From assembly GCA_964392245.1 (NCBI GenBank), contig CAYMOX010000007.1, forward strand, positions 48,719 through 112,718: a DNA stretch of 64,000 nt. The letters are read 5' to 3'. The notes below the pieces were generated by a model. It did no database searches and had not been told where the DNA came from. It saw nothing but the letters and a program-made list of their open reading frames with translations. This DNA is from JAAUUJ01 sp964392245. Lineage in GTDB: Bacteria; Cyanobacteriota; Cyanobacteriia; Thermostichales; Thermostichaceae. Of the stretch, positions 1-9,068 are shown piece after piece. Both the position numbers and the translations under genes were made by a program. The stretch's first letter is position 1; every line of letters begins with the position of its first letter.

Positions 1-515
1 GCATTTTCAAAAATTCCACGGTAATTGGCCTCCGCCACCCGTAGCTCTGCCACCTTTTCCTGGAGGGCTGCATTCAGATTCTGCAAGACCTGATTCTGCT
101 CCTGCAGTTGTCGTTCCTGTCCATAGGCGCGCAGGGCCTCCTTCACGGTTAACAACAGGTCCATGCCATCCCAGGGTTTGGTGATGTAGCGGTAGAGGCG
201 AGCACTATTGACAGCGTTCCCCACCCCTTGCGCATCCGCCTGCCCCGTTAACATCACCTTCAGGGTGGTGGGTGAGATCTGATGCACCTGCCGCAGAAAC
301 TGATCCCCCTTCATGCGGGGCATGGTGTAGTCCGAGATCACCAATGGAATCTCCAGTCCTTCCTGCATCAGATCCTGCATCAGCTCCAAAGCCTCATCCC
401 CATCTTCAGCAATCTCAATGGCATGGGTTTGGCCGAAGGCTCCCTTCAACTCTGCCTTTAGATTCTTAAGGACATCCGTCTCATCATCAACACAGAGGAT
501 GACGGGATTGTTCAT
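1..515 (-). CDS. Response regulator with coiled coil and start of a PAS domain, 3' part outside window
   Basis: Receiver-domain protein that reads leftward and leaves the window. The N-terminus MNNPVILCVDDETDVLKNL carries the acidic pocket, VISDYTMPRMKGD the phospho-acceptor Asp, MLTGQA the conserved Thr and ITKPWD the Lys. After about residue 125 comes a glutamine/glutamate-rich coiled coil (QEQNQVLQNLNAALQEKV), then ANYRGIFENA, which is how many PAS domains begin. The missing part is therefore probably PAS plus an output domain such as a kinase, GGDEF or cyclase; that is inference. Its ATG overlaps the TGA of the upstream receiver protein by 4 bases (ATGA), so the two are translationally coupled and cotranscribed with the histidine kinase. 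Confidence 0.88.
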   Translation of the reverse strand, partial: MNNPVILCVDDETDVLKNLKAELKGAFGQTHAIEIAEDGDEALELMQDLMQEGLEIPLVISDYTMPRMKGDQFLRQVHQISPTTLKVMLTGQADAQGVGNAVNSARLYRYITKPWDGMDLLLTVKEALRAYGQERQLQEQNQVLQNLNAALQEKVAELRVAEANYRGIFEN

Positions 516-907
516 AGTTTTGCCAGACCCGAATGAATCGTCTCGATCAGCTCTGATTCTGTCCAGGGTTTAAACAGGCAGCCGTGCAGATTTGCGTCAG
601 TCTGGGCTTTGGCAATGGCCTCATCATTGGCCTGTCCGGTCAGGAGCACCGTCACCACCTGCGGGAAGCGATCATGGACGTGAATCAGAAACTCATCCCC
701 CTTCATGCCCGGCATCAGCCAGTCCGACACGATCAGAATGATGTTGATCGCCTCCTCCTGCAGCTCATCGATCAGATCCAGGGCATCTTCCGCATCCTGG
801 GCAAACTCGTAGCGGTAGGAGTCCCCAAAGGCTCCCTTGAGCTGGATCTTCAAGTTGTCAAGCACCATTTTTTCATCATCCACGCAGAGAATCGTCAGTT
901 TCGACAT
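512..907 (-). CDS. Single-domain CheY-like response regulator
   Basis: A 131-residue stand-alone receiver domain. ILCVDDE forms the acidic pocket, IVSDWLMPGMKGD holds the phospho-acceptor Asp, LLTGQA the switch Thr and LFKPW the Lys. There is no output domain, so it probably works as a phosphorelay intermediate or by protein-protein contact. I chose the ATG at 907 because AGGAG lies 8 bases upstream; a start at 934 would lie inside the kinase gene. It sits 10 bases behind the histidine kinase and overlaps the next receiver gene by 4 bases. Its receiver closely resembles the N-terminus of that next protein, suggesting tandem duplication within the operon. Confidence 0.9.
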   Translation of the reverse strand: MSKLTILCVDDEKMVLDNLKIQLKGAFGDSYRYEFAQDAEDALDLIDELQEEAINIILIVSDWLMPGMKGDEFLIHVHDRFPQVVTVLLTGQANDEAIAKAQTDANLHGCLFKPWTESELIETIHSGLAKL

Positions 908-917
908 GCAGGGGCTC

Positions 918-3692
918 CTAAAACTCTCTTCCACGATACTTTCTGACCCAGGCTGATTTTAGGGCGGGATCCGCTGTTTCCTGGGCGAGGTCCTCCTCCT
1001 GGATCGGGAATGAGACCACAAAGGTGGTGGCCCCCGGCTGACTCTCTACCGTGATCTGGCCTTCATGCCGGTCCATGATGCGTTTGACAATATCCAACCC
1101 CAGCCCACTGCCCTCTCCCGGAGGTTTGGTGGTGAAGAAGGGCTTGAAGATCTTGTCCTGAATTTCAGGGGGAATGCCAGGACCGGAATCTGTGATCCGC
1201 ACTTGCACCCAGCTGTCCTCCCTTGCTATGTCAATCCTGAGGGTGCCCTGATTCTCCATGGCCTGGAGTGCATTGTGAATAATATTGGTCCAGACCTGGC
1301 TGAGTTCATCCGGGTAGCACCAGATCGCTGGGATCTCGGCATAATGCCGCACCACCTCCACCCCTCGCTTGAGCTGATTCTGGTAAAGGGTCAAGACCGT
1401 TTCCACCCCCTCCGACAGATAAGCCAGCCGCTTCTGTTCTGAGGGATCAAAGCGGGCATAGCTTTTCAGGGCATATACCACCTTGGCGGCCCGTTCCACC
1501 GCTGTATCAATGGTGCGCATGCTGCGTTGCAGGCCCGAAATTCGATAGATCGACTCCAGCAGTTCCTGTCCGTTGGTCTGCTGCAATAGAGGAAAAAAGG
1601 GATCCAGATCCTGGACCACCTGCATATCCACCAGGGTATCGGCCATGGCACTGGCGCTGGCAATGCCTCTCTCCTCCAGTTGTCGGATCAGGGCCCGGCG
1701 CAACTGTCGTTCTTCCTTGGTGGAGAAAGAAACGGTGGCCTCCAGGGATCGCTGCAACAGTCTTGAAAAACACTCAGACTCGGTGGGAGACAGGGAGCGG
1801 AACAAGTGGGGCAATTGCTCTAGAGTTTGATCTAGAAATTTACTGATATTCCCCACCGATGACCGAATGATGCCCAGGGGGGTATTGACTTCGTGGGCTA
1901 CCCCCGCCACCAGCTGGCCCAGAGCCGCCATTTTCTCCGACTGGATCAGGCCCGTCTGGGTGGTCTGCAGTTCCTCCAGGGCACAGCGCAGTTCCTCATT
2001 GATCTGGAGAAGCTCTTCCTCTGCCTGCTTGCGAGCTGTGATATCCGTCACCGTGCCTTCGTAGTAAAGCGGCTGACCGGAAGGATCCTGCACCAACCGT
2101 CCCGTTTCCGAGATCCAGATCACCTGTCCATCGGCCCGACAGATCTGGGATTCAAAATCGGAGACACTCCCCTCTGCCGCCATGATGCGGGCAAATTCTC
2201 CGCGCCGCGTTGGATCCACGTAAAGTTGCTGTTGAATATCCGTCAGCGAGGCCATCAGATCGGCACAGGACTCATAGCCATAAAGGCGGGCCAGGGCAGG
2301 ATTCGCGCCCAGATAACGGCCCTCTAGCGTGGACTGGTAAACTCCGATACTGGCATCGGTGTAAATAGACTGATATTTTTCTTCCGCCAGCCGCCACCCC
2401 TCTTCCGCCTGCTTCCGATCCGTAACATCGCGGGCCACCAGAATCACGGTGTGATCTGTAAGCGGAGAAATATTGGTGGACATCCATACCTCCTCGCCCT
2501 CCACCACCAGGCTGTAATCCAGAGAGACTGTTTCCTGAGTGCGCAAGCAGAGACGGATGTGGGCCAGAATCTGATCCGCCACGACCCCGGGCATGATTTC
2601 ATGCAGGGTGCGGTTCAGCATCACCTCGGTGGGCAGACTGCGGCGGGGACTGGTGGGGGCAATTTTCAGACAGCGTCCCTCTTGATCGCGCACCACCACC
2701 AAATCTTTCATGGCAGAAAAGAGGGCTCGCAACTCCGCCTCCGAACTCCGCAGGGCCAGCTCTGCTCGTTTACTTTCAGTGATATCGCGGATTGTGACCA
2801 GGACTTCCTCAGGGCCACTCGCCACTACCCGAACTTCCTCGTACTGTTCTTTGCCGTCAATGTGATTGCACTGCTCGTACACCTGCATCTGTCCTGTGGT
2901 CAGGGCTGCCTGGGCTGCTTCCACATGTCGTTTTGCCACTTCAACAGGAAGCATGGTCGAGATAGGCTGACCCACTGGATCGAAGCTGGCGGGTAACAGA
3001 TCCATGACCTGGTTCGATTTGACGTACCCGAGATAGATGCCATCCGCTCGGACCCGAAACATCAGATCGGGAATCGCGGTGAGGATTGCCTGGTGCTGGG
3101 CCTCAACCTCTTCCCGCTGAGCCAATCTCATTTGCAGATCATGGGTTTGCTGCTGAATCTGGTCCTGTAATTGCTGGAAACGACAAGCATGATCCAGGGC
3201 GGAGGCAAGGGTCGGGGTGAGCATTCTCCAGAAATGCAGATCTGCAGTTGTCAGGGGGTGATCCAGATCATGGCTTTCCAGATAGATGAATCCTGTCAGG
3301 GCCTCTGGATTTGACGGCAGGGGCAGAGCAAGCAGGGAGACAGCCCTGGGGGGAAGCAGATCCGCGTCTGGTGATGTGGGGGTGATCACTAGTGCATCCC
3401 TGATGTCCTCAATCCGTGCCAGGATTCGCCAGAGATGAGAGTCATCGGCGGTGGCTACTCCCTTCCCTTCATTTCCTCTGGTCGAAGCAGCGATCCACCA
3501 GTTCCCCCGCTGGGCCAGGCAAATCTCAATCACCCTAGCCGATGTCTGGGACTGCAAAACCTCCATCCAGCTGTTCAGCAAAGGCTCCAGTTCGATCTGA
3601 GCGCACATTTGCCTGGATACCTGGACATATGTGGCTGCATCCCAGGGCAGATCGCTAGCAGATATTGGTGGAGGCGGGTGCACAACAGTCAT
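918..3692 (-). CDS. Multi-PAS sensor histidine kinase
   Basis: A 924-residue sensor kinase without obvious membrane spans, so probably cytoplasmic. The N-terminal 170 residues look GAF-like. Three PAS modules follow (about 200-310, 320-430 and 440-560), each closed by a typical DIT/DVT-R/K-AE motif. The dimerisation helix has SEKMAALGQLVAGVAHEVN with the phospho-acceptor His. An unusually long segment (about 620-780) separates it from the catalytic domain, which shows the N box (NIIHNALQAM), the G1 box (DSGPGIP), the F box (FKPFFTTK) and the G2 box (GSGLGL). It is first in an operon with two receiver proteins, its probable partners. The ligand sensed cannot be read from the sequence. Confidence 0.92.
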   Translation of the reverse strand: MTVVHPPPPISASDLPWDAATYVQVSRQMCAQIELEPLLNSWMEVLQSQTSARVIEICLAQRGNWWIAASTRGNEGKGVATADDSHLWRILARIEDIRDALVITPTSPDADLLPPRAVSLLALPLPSNPEALTGFIYLESHDLDHPLTTADLHFWRMLTPTLASALDHACRFQQLQDQIQQQTHDLQMRLAQREEVEAQHQAILTAIPDLMFRVRADGIYLGYVKSNQVMDLLPASFDPVGQPISTMLPVEVAKRHVEAAQAALTTGQMQVYEQCNHIDGKEQYEEVRVVASGPEEVLVTIRDITESKRAELALRSSEAELRALFSAMKDLVVVRDQEGRCLKIAPTSPRRSLPTEVMLNRTLHEIMPGVVADQILAHIRLCLRTQETVSLDYSLVVEGEEVWMSTNISPLTDHTVILVARDVTDRKQAEEGWRLAEEKYQSIYTDASIGVYQSTLEGRYLGANPALARLYGYESCADLMASLTDIQQQLYVDPTRRGEFARIMAAEGSVSDFESQICRADGQVIWISETGRLVQDPSGQPLYYEGTVTDITARKQAEEELLQINEELRCALEELQTTQTGLIQSEKMAALGQLVAGVAHEVNTPLGIIRSSVGNISKFLDQTLEQLPHLFRSLSPTESECFSRLLQRSLEATVSFSTKEERQLRRALIRQLEERGIASASAMADTLVDMQVVQDLDPFFPLLQQTNGQELLESIYRISGLQRSMRTIDTAVERAAKVVYALKSYARFDPSEQKRLAYLSEGVETVLTLYQNQLKRGVEVVRHYAEIPAIWCYPDELSQVWTNIIHNALQAMENQGTLRIDIAREDSWVQVRITDSGPGIPPEIQDKIFKPFFTTKPPGEGSGLGLDIVKRIMDRHEGQITVESQPGATTFVVSFPIQEEDLAQETADPALKSAWVRKYRGREF

Positions 3693-3765
3693 GAGAGTTG
3701 CCTGTTCTTCCAGATCACCAATTCACTAAGTTATACATAAACAACAATATCATTTGTATTAATTG

Positions 3766-5514
3766 CTACTTCAGATCCGGCAGAGAGGATGAAACTAGCG
3801 TGGGTTCCTGTTGCAACCATCGCCAGCAGGGCAGGAAGTTACTGGCCAGGACATGATCAATGGCCCAGAATTCAGCAAAACTATCACCGGAACAGTAGCT
3901 ACCGATAAACACCAGCAACAGATCTCGAAAGGGGAGCACGGGGGGCTGCAGGTGCTGGGCCTCCAGGCAGAGGGTATTCACTGCATTCTGCAAACACACC
4001 AGGTTGGCCACAATATCTGTGAACATATTGGTTTCTGTCGTGATCGAGGGCAGATAGGTGTGGGCATAACTTTCTAGAAACAGCTGGTGCATCCGGATCA
4101 TGGCTTGTTTGAGGGAGGTTCTGACAGAGAGGGTGGCTTCCTGTCCCTGGGCAAAACGCCAGTGGGCCAGCAGCTCGGATTCTAATGTCGAGTCCTCCAG
4201 CACCGAGATGTGAACATCCAGCAGCGGTTGCATAATTTTCAAAAATAGAAAGTCAATATCCGCCAGACTTAAATCCAGCTTGGCGGGATGCTGCTTGAAA
4301 ATTGAAGAACTGGGTAGCTGCTCTGCTGATTGGGGGTGATCGGCAATGAACTTGAATTCGGCAATGTCGGCGATCAGTTCTCCCAGCAGGTGGGTAAACA
4401 AAAATCCCAGCCGCTGTTGCACTTCCCCCTGAAAAAAGAGGCGGGTGCGCTCCTCATCCAGCACAACACGGCCATGCTGCAGATAAAAGAGTTGCCAGCA
4501 GGCCAGCGGCCCCTCCGGGGTATAGGCGGTTTCGGCACCGCGTAGCGGATCGGCGCAGGTGGTCAGAAAGGCATAGTCACTGGCAAACCCGGTCAGGATC
4601 CACTGCCAGTAATGCCCCCAGATATCATGCAGGAGGAAAGCTTCTGCTTTGGCGGTGGGGAGCACACTCACGGAACGGCTCAGGGCCTCACACACATCGG
4701 CAGCGGTAACCCCACTGAGGCTGGCCACCTGTTCACTCCATTGCGGATCCACCTGTTGGGGTTGACAGGGACCAAAGATCGGGAATTGTTTGAACTTCTG
4801 GAACTGAAACGTGGCCAGAGAGTTTAGAAAGACACGGATCTGCTGCTGATCTGACTCGGACAGAGACGCCCACAGTTCCGCTGGCTGCAGTTGATCCTGC
4901 TCATAATTTAGGCAAAAGTAAAGTTGCGTATCGGTGTACACCCAGTTCAGGGTTTGGGGAGGCAGCGGCAGCGGTCCAAAGATAGCCTGAAAGACCTGCA
5001 GCGGCTGGGCAGCAAGCGCATTTGACCCCCTCACCCTCTGGATCACCGCCTGCATGATCTGCTTCTGGCGAGTGATGCGGCGGTCAATCACCTGGATCTG
5101 GTCGGCGATGAGGGCATAGTCCGTCTCCGGCAGGTCAAACAGAGAAGCGAGTCGGTCAAGGGCATCCGGTTGCTGCAGTAAGGGGGGGAGGGGATCCGGA
5201 CGATATTGCGACAGGGTGGGGGAGGGGAGGGATCCCTGCCAGCCACACCCCGCCAGTTGATGATAGCGGCTGACCAGCATTACACTGCGCACAAACGCCT
5301 GCCGCACCGCCAGAGGGATCTCAGCAATGGGTTGCAGATCTCGCTTGACCGGGTGGGCATAGGTCTGCAGTTGGGCCTGCAGCTCCCGTAACCGCTCCTG
5401 ACGGCGGGATTGAATCACAGGCTCCAGGGGCATTCCACTGAACAATTCACGGGAGATCTGGAGGGCTTCCGTCAACAGCTGGCGGATGGCCTCTGTCATG
5501 GGGGGAATCGACAT
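3766..5514 (-). CDS. Large conserved-looking protein of unknown function
   Basis: A 582-residue protein that I do not recognise. It has no signal peptide or membrane span and looks mostly helical, rich in Gln and Leu. Two features stand out: HDIWGHYWQ near residue 295, and THLLGELIADIAEFKF near 385. Their spaced His, Asp and Glu residues could bind a metal, but this is inference. An in-frame ATG 15 bases downstream (MTEAIRQLL) is an alternative start; neither start has a clear ribosome-binding site. It stands alone on the minus strand, 70 bases upstream of the kinase gene, so it could be first in the same transcript. Codon use matches its neighbours, which supports it as a real gene. Confidence 0.8.
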   Translation of the reverse strand: MSIPPMTEAIRQLLTEALQISRELFSGMPLEPVIQSRRQERLRELQAQLQTYAHPVKRDLQPIAEIPLAVRQAFVRSVMLVSRYHQLAGCGWQGSLPSPTLSQYRPDPLPPLLQQPDALDRLASLFDLPETDYALIADQIQVIDRRITRQKQIMQAVIQRVRGSNALAAQPLQVFQAIFGPLPLPPQTLNWVYTDTQLYFCLNYEQDQLQPAELWASLSESDQQQIRVFLNSLATFQFQKFKQFPIFGPCQPQQVDPQWSEQVASLSGVTAADVCEALSRSVSVLPTAKAEAFLLHDIWGHYWQWILTGFASDYAFLTTCADPLRGAETAYTPEGPLACWQLFYLQHGRVVLDEERTRLFFQGEVQQRLGFLFTHLLGELIADIAEFKFIADHPQSAEQLPSSSIFKQHPAKLDLSLADIDFLFLKIMQPLLDVHISVLEDSTLESELLAHWRFAQGQEATLSVRTSLKQAMIRMHQLFLESYAHTYLPSITTETNMFTDIVANLVCLQNAVNTLCLEAQHLQPPVLPFRDLLLVFIGSYCSGDSFAEFWAIDHVLASNFLPCWRWLQQEPTLVSSSLPDLK

Positions 5515-5682
5515 GAATGGAATGGGTCCTTCGGCCTGCGGATCTGATCACCAAAATACTGAACTTTTTCCAGTTCCCAAGGATCAGAGACACCTGGATC
5601 ACAAGCAGCACCCGCTTCTCGTCACAGCCTCTCCTCCAGATCAAGGGGAAACTCAAACCAGTTGTGTTGGAAAGCCATGCCA

Positions 5683-5871
5683 ATGACCTTGCAATCCGTT
5701 GTTGATCAGGCCCTGCAAACAGGCCTCCTTACCCCTTCTCGGGAAGAGATGATCAATCAGCTTCTGCTGTCTGCTTCCCTTACAGGTCCAGATCTGGAAG
5801 CGCTGGATCACCTCATGGATGCCATTGCCGCTGGATGGATTGGGGTTGGGGAGCCGATCCCTTCCCGATGA
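5683..5871 (+). CDS. Small helical protein, paralogue 1 of 3 in the window
   Basis: A 62-residue acidic protein starting MTLQSVVDQALQTGLLTPSR. Two predicted helices are joined by a short linker. The pattern hydrophobic-ALQTG-LTP-IN-LDHLMDAIAAG recurs in genes at 41052-41258 and 48725-48916, so this is a family. I chose the ATG at 5683 because GGAAAG lies 8 bases upstream; an ATG at 5677 is possible. I recall similar 60-70 residue hypothetical proteins in many cyanobacteria, function unknown. It is convergent with the RND pump gene, 10 bases away, and no partner is evident nearby. Confidence 0.7.
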   Translation: MTLQSVVDQALQTGLLTPSREEMINQLLLSASLTGPDLEALDHLMDAIAAGWIGVGEPIPSR

Positions 5872-5881
5872 TGATTTCAAC

Positions 5882-8800
5882 TCATTTGGTTTCCAGCTCC
5901 GTATCCCGATGGCGGGGCAGGATCCGTTCCTCCAGACCGCGAATCAAGATATAGAGGACAGGGACAAAGAACAAACTCAGGAAGGTGGACACCAACAATC
6001 CCCCCACCACGGCAGTGCCCAACGACTGGCGACTCCCGGATCCCGCTCCGGTGGCCAGGGCCAATGGCAAAACGCCCAGAGCTGAGCTAATGGCGGTCAT
6101 GAGAATGGCTCGAAATCGTGTCGTGGATGCTTCCACGGCTGCCTTGATCAAGGGGAATCCCTGCTCCCGCAGCTGGTTGGCAAACTCCACGATCAAAATG
6201 GCATTTTTGCTGGCCAGCCCGATCAACATCACCAACCCCACCTGACAGAAAATGTCGTTGGGCAGCCCCCGCAGCATCTGGGCCGACAGGGCTCCCATGA
6301 TCGCCAGTGGCACCGACAGCATAATAATCAGCGGATCAATGTAGCTTTCGTACTGCGCTGCCAGAAACAGAAAGACAAACACCAGACCCAGTACAAAGAT
6401 ATAGGTCGCCTGGCCGCCGGATTCAATTTCCTCCAGGGACACCCCCGTCCACTCATAGCTCATGCCCTGGGGAATGACCTGAGCCGCGAGTTCCTCCATG
6501 GATTGCAGAGCCTGCCCCGAGCTGAAGCCAGGACTGGCAGCGCCCTGGATCTCCACCGATCGAAAGAGGTTGTAGTGATTGATGACGAGCGGACCCGTGG
6601 CCTCTTCTACTGTTACCAGCGAGTCGAGCGGGATCATGGAGCCATCGCGGCGGGAGCGGACGTAGAACTGACCAATATTCTCAGGAGAGGAGCGAAAATC
6701 CTGATCCGCCTGCACATACACGCGGTAGTTGCGGTTGAAATTGTCGAAGTTATTGACGTAGGTTCCCCCCAGCAACGTCTGTAGCGTATTGAAGACATCC
6801 AGAGGTTCCACCCCCAGCACCTGCGCCTGATCCCGATCCACGATCACCTGACTCTGGGGTGCCCCCGCCGAAAAGGTGGGCGGATTGATCTGCAGCGGCG
6901 GCACCTGGTTACTGGCAAAAAACAGCGATTTACTTACCTGCTCGAGGGTGTCAAAGTCATTGAGACTCAGTCCCTGCAACTGAAACTGAAAGCCACTGGC
7001 GGTGCCCAACCCCTGGATGGGAGGCGGCAGCAACGGAATCACCAGGGCGCGGCTGATCCCCCCCAGAAACGGTCCAAACAGGGTGTTGACAATGGCTGGA
7101 GAACTCTGATCGGGACGGGACCGTTCTTCCCAGGGCTTGAGGGTGACAAACAGCAGACCATTGGAAGGAGAGACACCCGAAAAACTGAAGCCCTCCACTG
7201 CCACGGTGTTCTCCACATGCTCCGCCACCCCCGGCAGGCTGCGAATGATGCCGGTGGCCTGATCCAGAATCTGACGGGTGTAGTTGAGAGAGACCCCGGA
7301 AGGGCCCTGAATAAAGTTAAAAAAGTAGCCCTGATCTTCGTCGGGCACAAAGGCTGTCGGCACCATCTGAAACAGGGCATAAGTGAGCCCCAGTGAGGCC
7401 AGGAAGAAGACCAGCACCAGATAACGCAGCTTGACAACGCCCCCCAGGACCCAGGTGTAGGCCCGCCGCAAGCCTTCAATGCCAGCATCCATCGCATCCA
7501 GGATCGGATTGCCCCGTTCTCGGGCACGGATGAACAGCGTCGCCAATGCAGGAGAGAGGGTCAGGGCATTAAACGTGGAGATGCCCACCGCAAAGACAAT
7601 GGTAAGGGCAAACTGCTGATAGATCCGGCCACTGGTGCCCGGGAAGAAGGCCACCGGAATAAACACCGCAAATAGCACCAGTGTGGTCGCGATCACGGCC
7701 CCAAACACCTCGTTCATTCCAATGGAAGCCGCCTGCAGCGGGCGCATGCCCCGGTCTTGGATGTAGCGGGTAATGTTCTCCACCACCACGATGGCATCAT
7801 CCACCACCATCCCTGTGGCCAGGGTAATGCCAAACAGGGTGAGGGTATTGATCGAAAACCCCAATACCTGCATGAAGGCGAAGGTTCCGATCAAGGACAC
7901 GGGAATGGTAATGGCTGGGATCAACGTGATCCGCCAGTCTTGCAGGAAGACAAACAGTACCAGCACCACCAGCCCAACGGATTGCAGCAACGTCAACACC
8001 ACCTCCTGAGCCGAGCGGGCAATAAAGGCAGTGGTGTCATAGGGGATCAAGTACCGCAGCCCCGGTGGAAACGTCTGGGAAAGTTCGGCCATGGTGTCTC
8101 GCACCGCCGCCGCAATCTCCAGAGAATTGGCATTCGCCAGCTTGGTAATCCCGATCCCAATCGCATTCTGACCATCCAGCTGGAAGGAGGTGTCGTAACT
8201 CTGAACCCCCAGTTCCACACGACCCACATCCTTGATCCGCACAATCGTGCCATCTGCTGTGGTGGCCAGGACAATATCCCCAAACGCTTCCGGCTCCACC
8301 AGTCGTCCCTGGGCCAGAACATTGAGTTGAAACAACTGAGCGGAGTCGTTCGGAGGTTGCCCCAGCTGCCCAGCGGCTACCTGTACATTTTGCTGGCTGA
8401 TTGCCGTGACCACATCGGTGGCGGTTAACCCACGGCTGGCCAGACGCACGGGATCCAGCCAGATGCGCATGGCATAGCGACGTTCCCCAAAGATCTGCAC
8501 GCCACTGATCCCAGGAATCCGCCGCAGCGGGTCGCGCACAAACAGATCGGTGTAGTTGCTGATGAACAGGGTGTCGTACTCGTCGTTATCAGAGAATAGA
8601 CTGACAAATTGGACAAAGTCAGATCCCCCGGATTTTTCCACCGTTACCCCGCTCTGCAGCACCTCATTGGGCAGCTGTCCCTGCACCTGAGAGACCCGGT
8701 TCTGCACATCAATGGCAGCGGTATCCAGATCCCGTGAGTTTTCAAAGGTAACCACGATCTGACTGCTACCGTCACTGCTACTGGTGGAGGTGATATAGCG

Positions 8801-9028
8801 CATGCCCTCCACACCGTTGATCTCCCGCTCCAGGATGTTGGTGACCCCGGTTTCCACCACTTCTGCCCCAGCCCCTGGATAGATAGCACTGACGGTTACG
8901 GTAGGAGGCGCCACCTGAGGATAGTAATCCACCGGCAGCAGGGTGGCAGAAATCGCACCCGCCAGCACGATCACCAGCGAACAGACGGTGGCAAATACAG
9001 GGCGGCGGATAAAAAACTCAACGAACAT
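5882..9028 (-). CDS. RND-family efflux pump, HAE1/AcrB type
   Basis: A 1048-residue inner-membrane proton-driven exporter, the usual length for AcrB/MexB homologues. The N-terminus FFIRRPVFATVCSLVIVLAG is the characteristic first transmembrane helix. The proton-relay Asp pair is present in helix 4 (TGMVVDDAIVVVENI). Two large periplasmic porter domains follow TM1 and TM7, and the second half ends with the expected cluster of helices. It lies 40 bases downstream of its periplasmic adaptor gene in the same operon. No outer-membrane TolC partner is encoded here, so it must share one encoded elsewhere. Substrate is unknown; this class usually exports lipophilic toxic compounds. Confidence 0.95.
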   Translation of the reverse strand: MFVEFFIRRPVFATVCSLVIVLAGAISATLLPVDYYPQVAPPTVTVSAIYPGAGAEVVETGVTNILEREINGVEGMRYITSTSSSDGSSQIVVTFENSRDLDTAAIDVQNRVSQVQGQLPNEVLQSGVTVEKSGGSDFVQFVSLFSDNDEYDTLFISNYTDLFVRDPLRRIPGISGVQIFGERRYAMRIWLDPVRLASRGLTATDVVTAISQQNVQVAAGQLGQPPNDSAQLFQLNVLAQGRLVEPEAFGDIVLATTADGTIVRIKDVGRVELGVQSYDTSFQLDGQNAIGIGITKLANANSLEIAAAVRDTMAELSQTFPPGLRYLIPYDTTAFIARSAQEVVLTLLQSVGLVVLVLFVFLQDWRITLIPAITIPVSLIGTFAFMQVLGFSINTLTLFGITLATGMVVDDAIVVVENITRYIQDRGMRPLQAASIGMNEVFGAVIATTLVLFAVFIPVAFFPGTSGRIYQQFALTIVFAVGISTFNALTLSPALATLFIRARERGNPILDAMDAGIEGLRRAYTWVLGGVVKLRYLVLVFFLASLGLTYALFQMVPTAFVPDEDQGYFFNFIQGPSGVSLNYTRQILDQATGIIRSLPGVAEHVENTVAVEGFSFSGVSPSNGLLFVTLKPWEERSRPDQSSPAIVNTLFGPFLGGISRALVIPLLPPPIQGLGTASGFQFQLQGLSLNDFDTLEQVSKSLFFASNQVPPLQINPPTFSAGAPQSQVIVDRDQAQVLGVEPLDVFNTLQTLLGGTYVNNFDNFNRNYRVYVQADQDFRSSPENIGQFYVRSRRDGSMIPLDSLVTVEEATGPLVINHYNLFRSVEIQGAASPGFSSGQALQSMEELAAQVIPQGMSYEWTGVSLEEIESGGQATYIFVLGLVFVFLFLAAQYESYIDPLIIMLSVPLAIMGALSAQMLRGLPNDIFCQVGLVMLIGLASKNAILIVEFANQLREQGFPLIKAAVEASTTRFRAILMTAISSALGVLPLALATGAGSGSRQSLGTAVVGGLLVSTFLSLFFVPVLYILIRGLEERILPRHRDTELETK

Positions 9029-9068
9029 AACAGGCAGCTCTCAGAGGCAATTAGGGGGAAACCAGGGT

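Noticed and set aside
7757..8428. A 223-codon plus-strand frame inside the RND pump gene
   Set aside because: His/Gln/Asn/Gly-rich translation without structure, wholly inside an unmistakable pump gene on the other strand.
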